A stretch of DNA of 64,000 nucleotides from an uncultured Mollicutes bacterium (lineage in GTDB: Bacteria; Bacillota_I; Bacilli_A; Acholeplasmatales; Anaeroplasmataceae), in NCBI GenBank assembly GCA_945923475.1, contig CAMELE010000005.1, forward strand, positions 1 through 64,000, written 5' to 3'. This document shows, one piece after another, positions 19,599-27,944 of the stretch (position 1 is the first letter of the stretch; each line of letters begins with the position of its first letter). The notes beneath the pieces were generated by a model. That model was not told the DNA's origin. It saw only the letters and a program-made list of their open reading frames with translations, and did no database searches. Made by a program: the position numbers and the translations under genes.

Positions 19599-20383
19599 AA
19601 TACATCAACTAGCCTTTCATTCTTACTTAGCATCTCATCCTCTTTTACTTCCTTATAAAGACGAAGATTGAATGGAATGTCTAGATTTGAGCTTTTAAGC
19701 ATTTCATCTTGCTCAAAAATTTTGGATGGTACATCATTTGCAATGATATTTCCTTCCTTCATTACAATGATTCTATCTGATAATTTTGCTAAATCTAGGT
19801 CATGTGTGATAGTAATAATTGTTTTATGATAAGTATCCTTTAACTCTTTGATTAAATTGATAATATCTCTTGTACCCTGAGGGTCAAGCATAGATGTAGC
19901 TTCATCTAAGATGATAATATCGCAATCAAGCGCTAGTATTCCTGCAATAGCAACTCTTTGTTTCTGACCACCAGATAAAGTTTGAGGCTCACGCTCTAAG
20001 TACTCATGCATTCCAACCTTTTCTGAATATTCATCGATTAATTTTATCATTTTTTCTCTTGGAACTTTTCTATTTTCAAGCCCAAACGCAATATCATATT
20101 TAACATTTACTCCAACAAATTGATTGTCAGGATTTTGAAAAACAATTCCAATATGCTTACGAACCTCATCAACACTATCTTCATCAAGAAGCTGACCATT
20201 GATTTCAATTGTTCCCTTATCTGGAGCAAGTATTCCTACTAACAGCTTAGATATTGTAGATTTTCCGCTACCATTATGACCAAGTATTGATAGCCATTCT
20301 TGGTCTTTAACCTCAAAAGATACTCCTTTTAACGCATGATCTTCTTTTGTATAGCTATAATCTAAATCTTTAACCTTTATCAT
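19580..20383 (-). CDS. ecfA1: ECF transporter ATPase EcfA1
   Basis: This is the partner ATPase of EcfA2. Walker A is GHNGSGKST, the signature LSGGQKQRVAIAG, and Walker B IIILDEATSMLDPQG. I place the start at ATG 20383 (MIKVKDLDYSY), with AGGTGG upstream. A TTG at 20401 lies before the ribosome binding site. It is the first gene of ecfA1-ecfA2-ecfT-truA. No recognised S component lies in this operon. In group II systems the S components are encoded elsewhere. Confidence 0.93.
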   Translation of the reverse strand: MIKVKDLDYSYTKEDHALKGVSFEVKDQEWLSILGHNGSGKSTISKLLVGILAPDKGTIEINGQLLDEDSVDEVRKHIGIVFQNPDNQFVGVNVKYDIAFGLENRKVPREKMIKLIDEYSEKVGMHEYLEREPQTLSGGQKQRVAIAGILALDCDIIILDEATSMLDPQGTRDIINLIKELKDTYHKTIITITHDLDLAKLSDRIIVMKEGNIIANDVPSKIFEQDEMLKSSNLDIPFNLRLYKEVKEDEMLSKNERLVDVLWKLNF

Positions 20384-20451
20384 AAAACCACCTATTTTCA
20401 ACTAATTATATCATAGTTTGTTTTCATATTCTAGAAATATATAATTACGTA

Positions 20452-21354
20452 TTATTTACTAGTTTTTACTTTACCTAACTTAACCTGATTCCCTAGAGTA
20501 TCTGATACATCCAAAATAGATACAAAGGCTTTAGAATCCTTCATCAGCAAAACTTTCTTAAGCTTTGCAACTTCAAATCTATTAACAACAACATAAAGAA
20601 CATGCTTTTCTGTATTAGAATAATACCCCTTCGCATCCATTATAGTTACACCACGCTTAAATTCTTCACTTAATGTTTTAGCAACATCTTCCATATTATC
20701 AGTTATTATAAGAGCTGCCTTTGCTTTATCTAGACCATCTACAATAAAATCAACCGTCTTAATACCTACAAAATATGCGATAACTGAATATAAAGGTATT
20801 TCCCATGACTTAAAATAAACAGCACATATAACATATAACAATACGTTATATGCCATTACAAAGCTTCCTACTGTCATACCAAGCCTTTTAGCAAATAAAA
20901 CAGCCATAACCTCAACACCATCTAATGCTCCACCAAATCTTATTGTCATTCCAGACCCAATACCTGACAATAATCCTCCAAATAATGCACCTAGTAGCAT
21001 ATCATGTCCTACTATTGGAGATCCGTTTATCTCATAATTATAATTAACTACATCCTTTAAAATATACGCAATAGCAGAATATATAGCTATCGCATATAAA
21101 GAATAAATTATAAATGTTTTACCTATTTTCTTATGTGCTAGCAAATAAAAAGGAAAGTTTAGAATAATCAAGAAATAAGATAAAACTAAATATGCTGGAG
21201 TTATTTTATCTAAAAATATAGATGTACCTGATAGCCCTCCATCTATTAAACCAAGTGGGCTTAAAAATAAAGTCACACCAACGGCATTAATTATACCTGC
21301 AATTGTAAGTCCAATAAAATTTTTTACTGATAAGCCATTAAATAATTTCTTCAT
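20452..21354 (-). CDS. YitT family membrane protein (DUF2179 C-terminal domain)
   Basis: This is a predicted integral membrane protein with five to six N-terminal helices and a soluble C-terminal domain of about 80 residues (TDNMEDVAKTLSEEFKRGVTIMDAKGYYS...) of the DUF2179 type. This family is widespread in Firmicutes, and its substrate is not established. The start is ATG 21354 (MKKLFNGLS), with GGAAGGGG upstream. A GTG at 21372 overlaps that site. It stands alone between the ecf operon and the next terminator. Confidence 0.85.
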   Translation of the reverse strand: MKKLFNGLSVKNFIGLTIAGIINAVGVTLFLSPLGLIDGGLSGTSIFLDKITPAYLVLSYFLIILNFPFYLLAHKKIGKTFIIYSLYAIAIYSAIAYILKDVVNYNYEINGSPIVGHDMLLGALFGGLLSGIGSGMTIRFGGALDGVEVMAVLFAKRLGMTVGSFVMAYNVLLYVICAVYFKSWEIPLYSVIAYFVGIKTVDFIVDGLDKAKAALIITDNMEDVAKTLSEEFKRGVTIMDAKGYYSNTEKHVLYVVVNRFEVAKLKKVLLMKDSKAFVSILDVSDTLGNQVKLGKVKTSK

Positions 21355-21426
21355 AATATTAACCCCTTCCACAAAACTATTTTATACTATTTTCGTAAAA
21401 AATAAAGGCATTAATTCCATATTTTA

Positions 21427-21473
21427 ATAGAAAAAAGTCTTGCAAAGAAAAATTGCAAAACTCTTGTTTAAAC
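21427..21473 (-). terminator. Terminator after the second YgjV-like gene
   Basis: On the minus strand GAGTTTTGCAA pairs with TTGCAAGACTT around a short loop, followed by TTTTTTCTATT. It lies 19 bases past the stop of the 21492-22103 gene. Confidence 0.8.
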
Positions 21474-21491
21474 TAGCTGTTAATATTGTAT

Positions 21492-22103
21492 TTATTCTTC
21501 GTATTCAATACTTTTTTTACGAAGTCTTATATCCTTTATTATTAAAACAATAATACTAAAAATAACGGATGAAACTAGTATTATTTGTCTAAAAATCGAA
21601 AATGGAAATCCACATATTATAAACAGTGCTAATGCTCCGCTTTCTTGAATTAAAATTCCAAGCTTAACAACATAGTAATTTTTATTATTTTGTAAAATTG
21701 TAAGTATTGTGGCTGTAACTGGTGTAAAGTAGCTCGTTAATTCCAAGAAGCTATTAGTTATACTCATATATATGATTTGACCAATCCACATTAAACCAAG
21801 TAAAATCCAAATAAATTTTTTATCAAATTCACCTTTACCAGTTTTAAGTCTTACATACATCCATAAATTTCTAATTAATGTCATAACACAAACAGAAAAG
21901 TTAGCCATAGATGCTACCGATGCTGTAGATTCAATAATGAATAAAAACATTGAAAGCCCGGCAAGTAAGCAATATGTTTTTTTCTTACATTGGAAGGAAA
22001 CAAGAATTATTATAAACCCTATCAAGCCTGATATTTGACCAATCCATCCCCATATACTTAGTCCTTCAAACATAGTCTTAATAGCCTCAAATAATTTATC
22101 CAT
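21492..22103 (-). CDS. YgjV-like membrane protein
   Basis: This is a 203-residue integral membrane protein with about six hydrophobic segments. It shares its layout with the 11721-12338 protein: GWIGQISGLIGFIIILVSFQCKKKTYCL near the N terminus, a central MTLIRNLWMYVRLKTGKGEFDKKF loop, and the C-terminal helices. A YgjV-like assignment is reasonable but not certain, and no function is known. An AGGAGG site precedes ATG 22103. Confidence 0.55.
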   Translation of the reverse strand: MDKLFEAIKTMFEGLSIWGWIGQISGLIGFIIILVSFQCKKKTYCLLAGLSMFLFIIESTASVASMANFSVCVMTLIRNLWMYVRLKTGKGEFDKKFIWILLGLMWIGQIIYMSITNSFLELTSYFTPVTATILTILQNNKNYYVVKLGILIQESGALALFIICGFPFSIFRQIILVSSVIFSIIVLIIKDIRLRKKSIEYEE

Positions 22104-22286
22104 AACGTTTCCTCCTAATCCTTACGATAATCTAACATAAGAAAATGCCATGCATAGCTGCAATGGCAATATATGTAAAATAATCTTCAATTGACGTGTA
22201 TTATTATACACCATAATATAATAGTAATCTATATCATTTTTTATAAATATAGTATTGTTTTTTATAGTTTTAATTGCTAAGGCATT

Positions 22287-22390
22287 TTATTTTTTCATTT
22301 TACCAAGACGATATTTAAAATCATTATAGCCAAAATCAGTTAGCTTTTCCACTATAATCCAATCATTGCAATTGGGCAATAATATACATC
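22287..22390 (-). pseudogene. Possible C-terminal gene remnant
   Basis: A minus-strand frame of about 33 codons reads NDWIIVEKLTDFGYNDFKYR before LGKMKK and a TAA stop. An in-frame TGA lies just upstream, and there is no good start or ribosome binding site. The residue mix looks coding, so it may be the end of a lost gene. The family is not recognised. Confidence 0.25.
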
Positions 22391-22504
22391 CTCATTACTC
22401 CTACTACTTTATATTATATAACAACAATTGGAATTATCGACTATTTCGGTATTACATTCCGTAAATAGCGAAAAATGTTAAAACAAAGTTATTAAAAGTA
22501 AAAT

Positions 22505-22535
22505 ACAAAGCAGGGTGAAAGTCCTGCTTTAAACC
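22505..22535 (-). terminator. Terminator after the GH88 gene
   Basis: On the minus strand AAAGCAGG pairs with CCTGCTTT around an 8-base loop, followed by GTATTTTACTTTT. It lies directly after the stop of the 22538-23752 gene. Confidence 0.75.
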
Positions 22536-22537
22536 AC

Positions 22538-23752
22538 TTACCAAAACTGCACTGTCTTATCATTATATAATTTCATTAATAATTCAATATAATAGTAATC
22601 TCCCCATAAGCAAAATTCATTTATTCCCTCATTATAAACGCTTTTTACACTATGTCGAACAAATCCATCATCCCATGGCGCATTTTCAAAGGCTATGTAA
22701 TTGTTTTTTATTAGCACTTGCAATATATTATGAGCAATTAATTCATAATCTTGAATTTCATCTTCAGTAAAATATTCTTTATACTTTATCATTTCTAAAA
22801 TACCCAAGGCTACAATAGGCATTGTACCAGCATCCTTCAATACTCCGTCATAGCATTCATAGTCATAATCCCACGGACAAACTAAATCATCAGGCAAACG
22901 ATTTAAGAAAGCATTGAGTATATTCTTTGCTAGAGGAATTAAATCCTTTCTTTCTTGATTATATTTATAAATAAGAGGATATCCATAAATACCCCATGAA
23001 AGGCCTCTAGTCCAAATAGAGTAATCATTTTTTCCTTGATGAGTACTCGGGCGTAAAGGATTCCCATTATCATCATAGTGGAATGTGTGATAGGTTGTTC
23101 CATCCTCTCTTATTAAACATGGAATAGTTTTATTTAAATGTGAGGTAGCAATATCACTATATTTTGAGTCATTAATTTCATCAGCAATAAAATATAGAAT
23201 AGGCAGATTCATATTTGTATCAATTATAACTCTATTCTTATTAACACCATCTTCGCCAATTTTACCCCAAGCTTGAATAACTCCAACATTAGGTAAAAAG
23301 CGTTCAGCTAATACTTTAGTTGCCTTTAAAGCAACATCTAATGCATATTTATCACCAGTTATTTTGTAATCTGCAACAGCTGATAAAGAATATAAAAAGC
23401 CTACATCATGGTTTGTAAGTCCATCATGTCCTTTACTAGCTCTTTGGTCAAAAAGTTTAGTATGAATTTTTCCAATATTAAAATACTTTTCATTCTTAGT
23501 ATATAGATACATTTGCCAAATAATGCCAGTCCAAAAGCCATTAGTCCATTGATCATTTAATGCTTTAGGATAAAGCCCATTTCTACTATTTGTGTGTAAA
23601 AATCCATCATTACCAACCTTTTCGATTAATCGATTAACCTTTACAATTGCATCATCTAAATAATGCCTTATTTCTTCTTTTGTAAGCTTTCCATATTTCA
23701 TTAATCTTTTCTTATTATTTAATTCTATTTTTTCCATTTTAAACCTCTTCAT
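22538..23752 (-). CDS. GH88 family unsaturated glucuronyl hydrolase
   Basis: This enzyme removes the unsaturated 4-deoxy-hexenuronate left at the non-reducing end by polysaccharide lyases, by hydrating the C4-C5 double bond. GH88 hallmarks are NGFWTG (71-76), Asp116 in NHDVGF and Asp178 in IDTNMN, corresponding to the two catalytic Asp residues of Bacillus UGL. The later IWTRGLSWGIYGY is the usual aromatic motif. There is no signal peptide, so it acts in the cytoplasm. It is the last gene of the minus-strand uronate cluster, with hairpins on both sides. Confidence 0.88.
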   Translation of the reverse strand: MKRFKMEKIELNNKKRLMKYGKLTKEEIRHYLDDAIVKVNRLIEKVGNDGFLHTNSRNGLYPKALNDQWTNGFWTGIIWQMYLYTKNEKYFNIGKIHTKLFDQRASKGHDGLTNHDVGFLYSLSAVADYKITGDKYALDVALKATKVLAERFLPNVGVIQAWGKIGEDGVNKNRVIIDTNMNLPILYFIADEINDSKYSDIATSHLNKTIPCLIREDGTTYHTFHYDDNGNPLRPSTHQGKNDYSIWTRGLSWGIYGYPLIYKYNQERKDLIPLAKNILNAFLNRLPDDLVCPWDYDYECYDGVLKDAGTMPIVALGILEMIKYKEYFTEDEIQDYELIAHNILQVLIKNNYIAFENAPWDDGFVRHSVKSVYNEGINEFCLWGDYYYIELLMKLYNDKTVQFW

Positions 23753-23762
23753 GCTATTAATA

Positions 23763-23795
23763 CGAAAAAAGCAGATTTTAATCCGCTCTTTTTCA
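23763..23795 (-). terminator. Hairpin between lyase and GH88 genes
   Basis: On the minus strand AGCGGATT pairs with AATCTGCT, followed by TTTTTT. It lies just past the stop of the 23804-24958 gene and may be a full or partial terminator before the GH88 gene. Confidence 0.65.
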
Positions 23796-23803
23796 TAATA
23801 ATA

Positions 23804-24958
23804 TTAACAAGACAATGCTTTTCCAACTAGTGAAATAACATCATCAATAACATCATCCTCCGGATATTTAATATCCTTCCATTGACTAAATCTTATCTTT
23901 GCCTCAGATATTAGAGGGACTAAGGTTGCCTTATCAAAGGTTACAACTTGAGAATGTTTCCAGTCATCATTTATAGCTAAGTGCTTAATCAAAAAATCAA
24001 ATCCTTTTTTTATTTCAAAATTAACCTTCTTATAATACCAGCTTAAATCATACAAATCAAAATCATCCAATAAATGAGCAAAATCATATATTCCTTTGAA
24101 TCCCATTAACGAATATGATTTAGATTTTGTTCTTGCTAGCTCAAGTGGCATTGAGCCATCTTCTGCAAACGAGTTTTGTAGCCGCAGATCAATAAAGGAA
24201 TATACTAAAGATTTGATATCCTTCTTTCTGTTAAATATTCGATATAATACTAACTTTAAGAAATCATACATTATACCATGATTGTTTTTTGCATCTCGCT
24301 CTTGTAAAGCTATATCACTATATTCAAGCCAATCCAAATATGCTGATAACCAATGCTTAAATTGGTTATAAAATTTGCCATCTATTTTATTCATTTGATA
24401 AAGGGAATGTAAAAGGATAAGCGTATAGCTGAAATTAGCTGAAAAGTCGATAATTCCGATTCCTCTACCCATATTAACACCTCTTATCATTTGAGCATGA
24501 TTCATATTAGGTAACATCTTAGTTTTTGAGTCTATAAAGAAAGTCAAAATTCTTTTCTTTGCATCATCATAGTATTTAACATTATCAGTTAAATAATATA
24601 GTAATAATTCATAGTAACATATATATGCAGTTTTTCTTAATTTATCCTTATCGAATTTCTCACCCTCTGGATTTGAAAAACCATCCTTTTGAATATATGG
24701 TAATCCATTTTCCGTATTTGGGTTAGGGTGGTAATATGTGGCTAAAGATACATAATTATGACGATTTATATCTCTAACTAATCCTCTTGGCTTCATCATT
24801 ACGTTATAATATGGTTCATCTAATAAGTAATTTAGTTTCTTTTCAAGGATAGATAAATCCTTATCAGAAATTGAAGATTTAATTTTTATTAAATCAGCCT
24901 CTTTTAAAACGATATAATGATTTACAGGGTCAAGCTTTATAACATCAAAGTAATCCAT
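23804..24958 (-). CDS. Alginate-lyase-fold polysaccharide lyase (PL5/PL38-like)
   Basis: This is a predicted alpha/alpha-toroid lyase of the alginate lyase superfamily. The N-terminal SLATYYHPNPNTENGLPYI followed by DGFSNPE matches the conserved tunnel-forming segment of that family, and NNHGIMYDF (about 223-231) carries the Asn-His and Tyr of the active site. A further conserved block is MPLELARTKSKSYSLMG. At 384 residues it is full length. No signal peptide is seen, so it would cleave imported oligosaccharides in the cytoplasm. The substrate (alginate, glucuronan or another polyuronate) cannot be told from sequence. Confidence 0.72.
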   Translation of the reverse strand: MDYFDVIKLDPVNHYIVLKEADLIKIKSSISDKDLSILEKKLNYLLDEPYYNVMMKPRGLVRDINRHNYVSLATYYHPNPNTENGLPYIQKDGFSNPEGEKFDKDKLRKTAYICYYELLLYYLTDNVKYYDDAKKRILTFFIDSKTKMLPNMNHAQMIRGVNMGRGIGIIDFSANFSYTLILLHSLYQMNKIDGKFYNQFKHWLSAYLDWLEYSDIALQERDAKNNHGIMYDFLKLVLYRIFNRKKDIKSLVYSFIDLRLQNSFAEDGSMPLELARTKSKSYSLMGFKGIYDFAHLLDDFDLYDLSWYYKKVNFEIKKGFDFLIKHLAINDDWKHSQVVTFDKATLVPLISEAKIRFSQWKDIKYPEDDVIDDVISLVGKALSC

Positions 24959-25707
24959 TATAGGAAATCTTGGCCTCCATTAACCTGAATAATTTCTCCT
25001 GTAATAAATGATGCAGCATCAGAAATTAAGAAATCAATAACACTAGCAACCTCTGAAGCTTGTCCTAATCTTTTCATTAAAATATTATTTTTAAATGATT
25101 CAAACAATGCAGGATTTGCATCCTTTGTTGCTTGATGGAATGGTGTGTCAATTGTACCAGGTGCAACACCATTAACACGAATGTTATATTTTACTAATTC
25201 CTTAGCCAACGCACGTGTTAAAGTGATAATTGCACCTTTTGCAGTCGCATAAACACCTGCACCAGGTCCACCGGCATTCCAACCAGCGTTTGATGAGAAA
25301 TTAATAATTGATGCATTTGATCCATTCTTTAGTAAAGGGATAGCTGATCTTGTAACATAGAATACGCTATCAAGATTTAATGCTAACACCTTACGATAAA
25401 ATTCAGTTGGCATATCCTCAAATGTATGTCTACCGCCTAGACCTCCGGCATTATTTACTAAAACATCAATATGATCATATTTATTGCAAATTTCAGCAAA
25501 TGCAGCTTTAACCTCTTCTTCATTTGTAACATCAAAATGATAATACTCACTTTGAATTCCTAATTCATGCAACTCAGCTTCTGCCTTTTTAGCAGCCTCA
25601 TCATCAATTCCATTTATAATCAATTTATATCCTGATTGCCCAAGTCTTTTAGCTGTTGCTAAACCAATTCCTCCGGTAGCACCGGTAATTAAAGCTATTT
25701 TTTCCAT
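24958..25707 (-). CDS. SDR dehydrogenase, KduD/DhuD-like
   Basis: This is a short-chain dehydrogenase with the NAD(P) loop TGATGGIG (8-15), NNAG (85-88), catalytic Ser139 region, Tyr153 and Lys157 (YATAK). In uronate loci such enzymes reduce the diketo sugar from KdgF/KduI action to 2-keto-3-deoxygluconate, and that role is inferred from its neighbours. General SDR roles such as ketoacyl reduction are possible from sequence alone. The stop overlaps the start of the lyase gene by one base. Confidence 0.75.
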   Translation of the reverse strand: MEKIALITGATGGIGLATAKRLGQSGYKLIINGIDDEAAKKAEAELHELGIQSEYYHFDVTNEEEVKAAFAEICNKYDHIDVLVNNAGGLGGRHTFEDMPTEFYRKVLALNLDSVFYVTRSAIPLLKNGSNASIINFSSNAGWNAGGPGAGVYATAKGAIITLTRALAKELVKYNIRVNGVAPGTIDTPFHQATKDANPALFESFKNNILMKRLGQASEVASVIDFLISDAASFITGEIIQVNGGQDFL

Positions 25708-25726
25708 AGTATTTATCCTCCTCTTA

Positions 25727-26062
25727 TTATTTTAAAAAATCTTTTCTTTCAGGTGTAAATATATCTACAAGCTTACCATGCTCAAGACATACAGCACCAT
25801 GCACAACATTAGGCTGCTTATAGGTAGTATCTCCAGCAACTAATATTTTTTTAACACCATTAATTTCAAATTCAAATTTTCCTGAAATAATATATGTAAT
25901 TTGCTCATGTGGATGGGAATGAAGTTTTCCAATCGCTCCCGTTTGAAACTCTAGCTCACAAATCATCAAATTATCATTATGGGCTAGAACCTTTCTAAAT
26001 ACACCAGGATCAACTTCCTTACCTTCAATTTCAGAATTAATAAAATAGTTTTGTAAATCCAT
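25727..26062 (-). CDS. kdgF: KdgF-like cupin, unsaturated uronate linearising
   Basis: This is a single-domain cupin of 111 residues. The metal-binding motif HSHPHEQ lies at 48-54 and a later His at 88 (VVHGA). KdgF proteins speed the opening of 4,5-unsaturated monouronates to linear keto sugars, downstream of GH88/GH105 or exolyases. The gene lies between the heparinase-like lyase and the SDR dehydrogenase, exactly where that step fits. It is one base from the lyase gene start. Confidence 0.78.
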   Translation of the reverse strand: MDLQNYFINSEIEGKEVDPGVFRKVLAHNDNLMICELEFQTGAIGKLHSHPHEQITYIISGKFEFEINGVKKILVAGDTTYKQPNVVHGAVCLEHGKLVDIFTPERKDFLK

Positions 26063-26063
26063 A

Positions 26064-27944
26064 TTATTTTACCTCCATCTTTAATTTAAACTTCGTATTT
26101 GTATCATACTTACGAACTATAATTGTTGTTCTAACATGATCAATTGGATTATCATAACTTTTCATTATATAAACATCCTTATCCTTTGAATCAATCGTAA
26201 AAACAAATAATTCATTATTTCTCTTAAAGACTAATTTTCCATCAAATTTATTTATCTTATTAACATCCTGGAAAAATTGATATCCATTATCATCATAGCC
26301 AATATCCGTATTTTCCAATTTCAAATTTGATATTAATTCAAATTCCTTCTCAATATGGAAAACATAATCATAATTATGTTCTTCTGATGATGTAACAACG
26401 AATTCATCCTCGAATCCATCATCATTTAAAATGATTTTTCTTTGATAATCAACACCAGCATAAACATCTTGTGACTTGGCCATAATCATATTTGAAGAGT
26501 AATCGTTTTCTTCAGCTCTAGATGTCTTAGTAATATTTTTATAATCCGTAACCACTGTATTATGACTAACGGTTTTTTTAAACCACTCTTTATAAAGCCT
26601 TGACTGATATCCTGGATTAGACATATCTCTTGTAATTAAATACGATTTATAAGTAATTTCAACATTCATAATATCTGGATGTGCATGACTAGGTCCGTTC
26701 AATCCATATTTCATAAAAATATTAAAATTATTATTTCTTAGCATACCAAATTGGGATATTGGATAATTTCTTGTAGATTGTGGGACCTTTTTATAATTAA
26801 CATAATCAAAATCAGTATTTAGAACAAGATGCTCATATGAAACATCATTATCAAAATAATATGGTTTAGATAAAGGTAATGTTGTCCTTGGATTTGGGTC
26901 ATTCAAGATATTCTTCAAAATATTTCCAACAGGAGAATCATATCCGAAACACTTTACAGCCATTTGATATATATAGCTATATGTTTTTAAATTAATTGAT
27001 GGCCATCCATCATTTGGATTTGGGAAGTATTGATTTGAGAAAGCATAATTATAGGCTTCTATAAACATATGCTCGATAATACTTTCTGTTTTAAATTCAT
27101 GATTGTACAATTTTGCAAAAATCAATAAATTAGTGACACCCTCAAGGGTAAAGAAATTATAATGAATAGATCCTTCATACCAAAAATAATCCTTTGTTAC
27201 ACCTACTTCTAATTGACGATTAATGTTGTACTCACCTTCAAAAGCGAAATCAATCATCTCTTTATCATTAAAGAATAAGCCTATCACACCAATAGCACTA
27301 TTGTTCCAGCATCTAATGTTATGAATCTGATTTACCTGTGGTCTTAAAAGTCTATACATTTCCTTAAACATATGTTCATAAACATAATCAAGGAATTCTT
27401 GTCCAATGTCATTCTTTACAATTTCTAAGGCATTAATCATTCGAATTGCAATTATTGACTCATTCAAGCCTTGTGGCAGAATTCTTCCACATCCCCATGT
27501 CATTTCCTCATATGAATCAAATACCTGACGCTCTTTATTATGGATTTTAAAGGAAAGATAATTTTTAGCATAAAAGCCTAAAATGTTTTTAATAATATCT
27601 AGATATTTATCATCCTTATAATACGCATATAATACCGCAGATTTAAGAGCAGTTAATACAGCTTCATTACGATAAAAGTATGTCCAAACTCCATCATATA
27701 CTTCATTTTTGAAGTCCTTTTTGCAGATAGTACAAACATGACTCTTTGGATTATTTATATCAAAAATCAGTCTACCCCCATCATCATTACAAAAATAATA
27801 GTGGCCCCATTCACTAATAATGCTAGGATCATCATGAAAGCTTCCATAAAAACTATTAACTTCAGTTTTCATATTTTCTATCATTGCTTTAAACTTACTA
27901 TTGACATTAACCGCTTGTTCAAAATTTTCATTTAAATATCTCAT
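26064..27944 (-). CDS. Heparinase II/III family polysaccharide lyase (PL15/PL21-like)
   Basis: This 626-residue lyase has an N-terminal toroid and C-terminal beta-sheet domain. A Cys pair in CTICKKDF near residue 72 is like the small N-terminal motif of this family. Candidate active-site blocks are IHNIRCWNNSAIG (about 206-218), YEGSIHYNFF (about 256-265), SHAHPDIMNVE (about 418) and SHNTVV (about 459). It has no signal peptide, so it probably acts as a cytoplasmic oligo-lyase. The substrate could be alginate, heparin-like or glucuronan oligosaccharide. It overlaps the next upstream lyase gene by 4 bases. Confidence 0.75.
   Translation of the reverse strand: MRYLNENFEQAVNVNSKFKAMIENMKTEVNSFYGSFHDDPSIISEWGHYYFCNDDGGRLIFDINNPKSHVCTICKKDFKNEVYDGVWTYFYRNEAVLTALKSAVLYAYYKDDKYLDIIKNILGFYAKNYLSFKIHNKERQVFDSYEEMTWGCGRILPQGLNESIIAIRMINALEIVKNDIGQEFLDYVYEHMFKEMYRLLRPQVNQIHNIRCWNNSAIGVIGLFFNDKEMIDFAFEGEYNINRQLEVGVTKDYFWYEGSIHYNFFTLEGVTNLLIFAKLYNHEFKTESIIEHMFIEAYNYAFSNQYFPNPNDGWPSINLKTYSYIYQMAVKCFGYDSPVGNILKNILNDPNPRTTLPLSKPYYFDNDVSYEHLVLNTDFDYVNYKKVPQSTRNYPISQFGMLRNNNFNIFMKYGLNGPSHAHPDIMNVEITYKSYLITRDMSNPGYQSRLYKEWFKKTVSHNTVVTDYKNITKTSRAEENDYSSNMIMAKSQDVYAGVDYQRKIILNDDGFEDEFVVTSSEEHNYDYVFHIEKEFELISNLKLENTDIGYDDNGYQFFQDVNKINKFDGKLVFKRNNELFVFTIDSKDKDVYIMKSYDNPIDHVRTTIIVRKYDTNTKFKLKMEVK

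Larger units (their letters stand above)
22104..22537. other. Non-coding spacer with hairpins and a palindrome
   Basis: This 434-base stretch has no full gene. It holds a minus-strand hairpin with T-run (TGCCAT / ATGGCA, about 22148-22170), a decayed reading frame (22287-22390), a palindrome at 22439-22467 (CTATTT.CGG / CCG.AAATAG on the minus strand) of unknown role, and the GH88 terminator at its right end. Confidence 0.6.
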
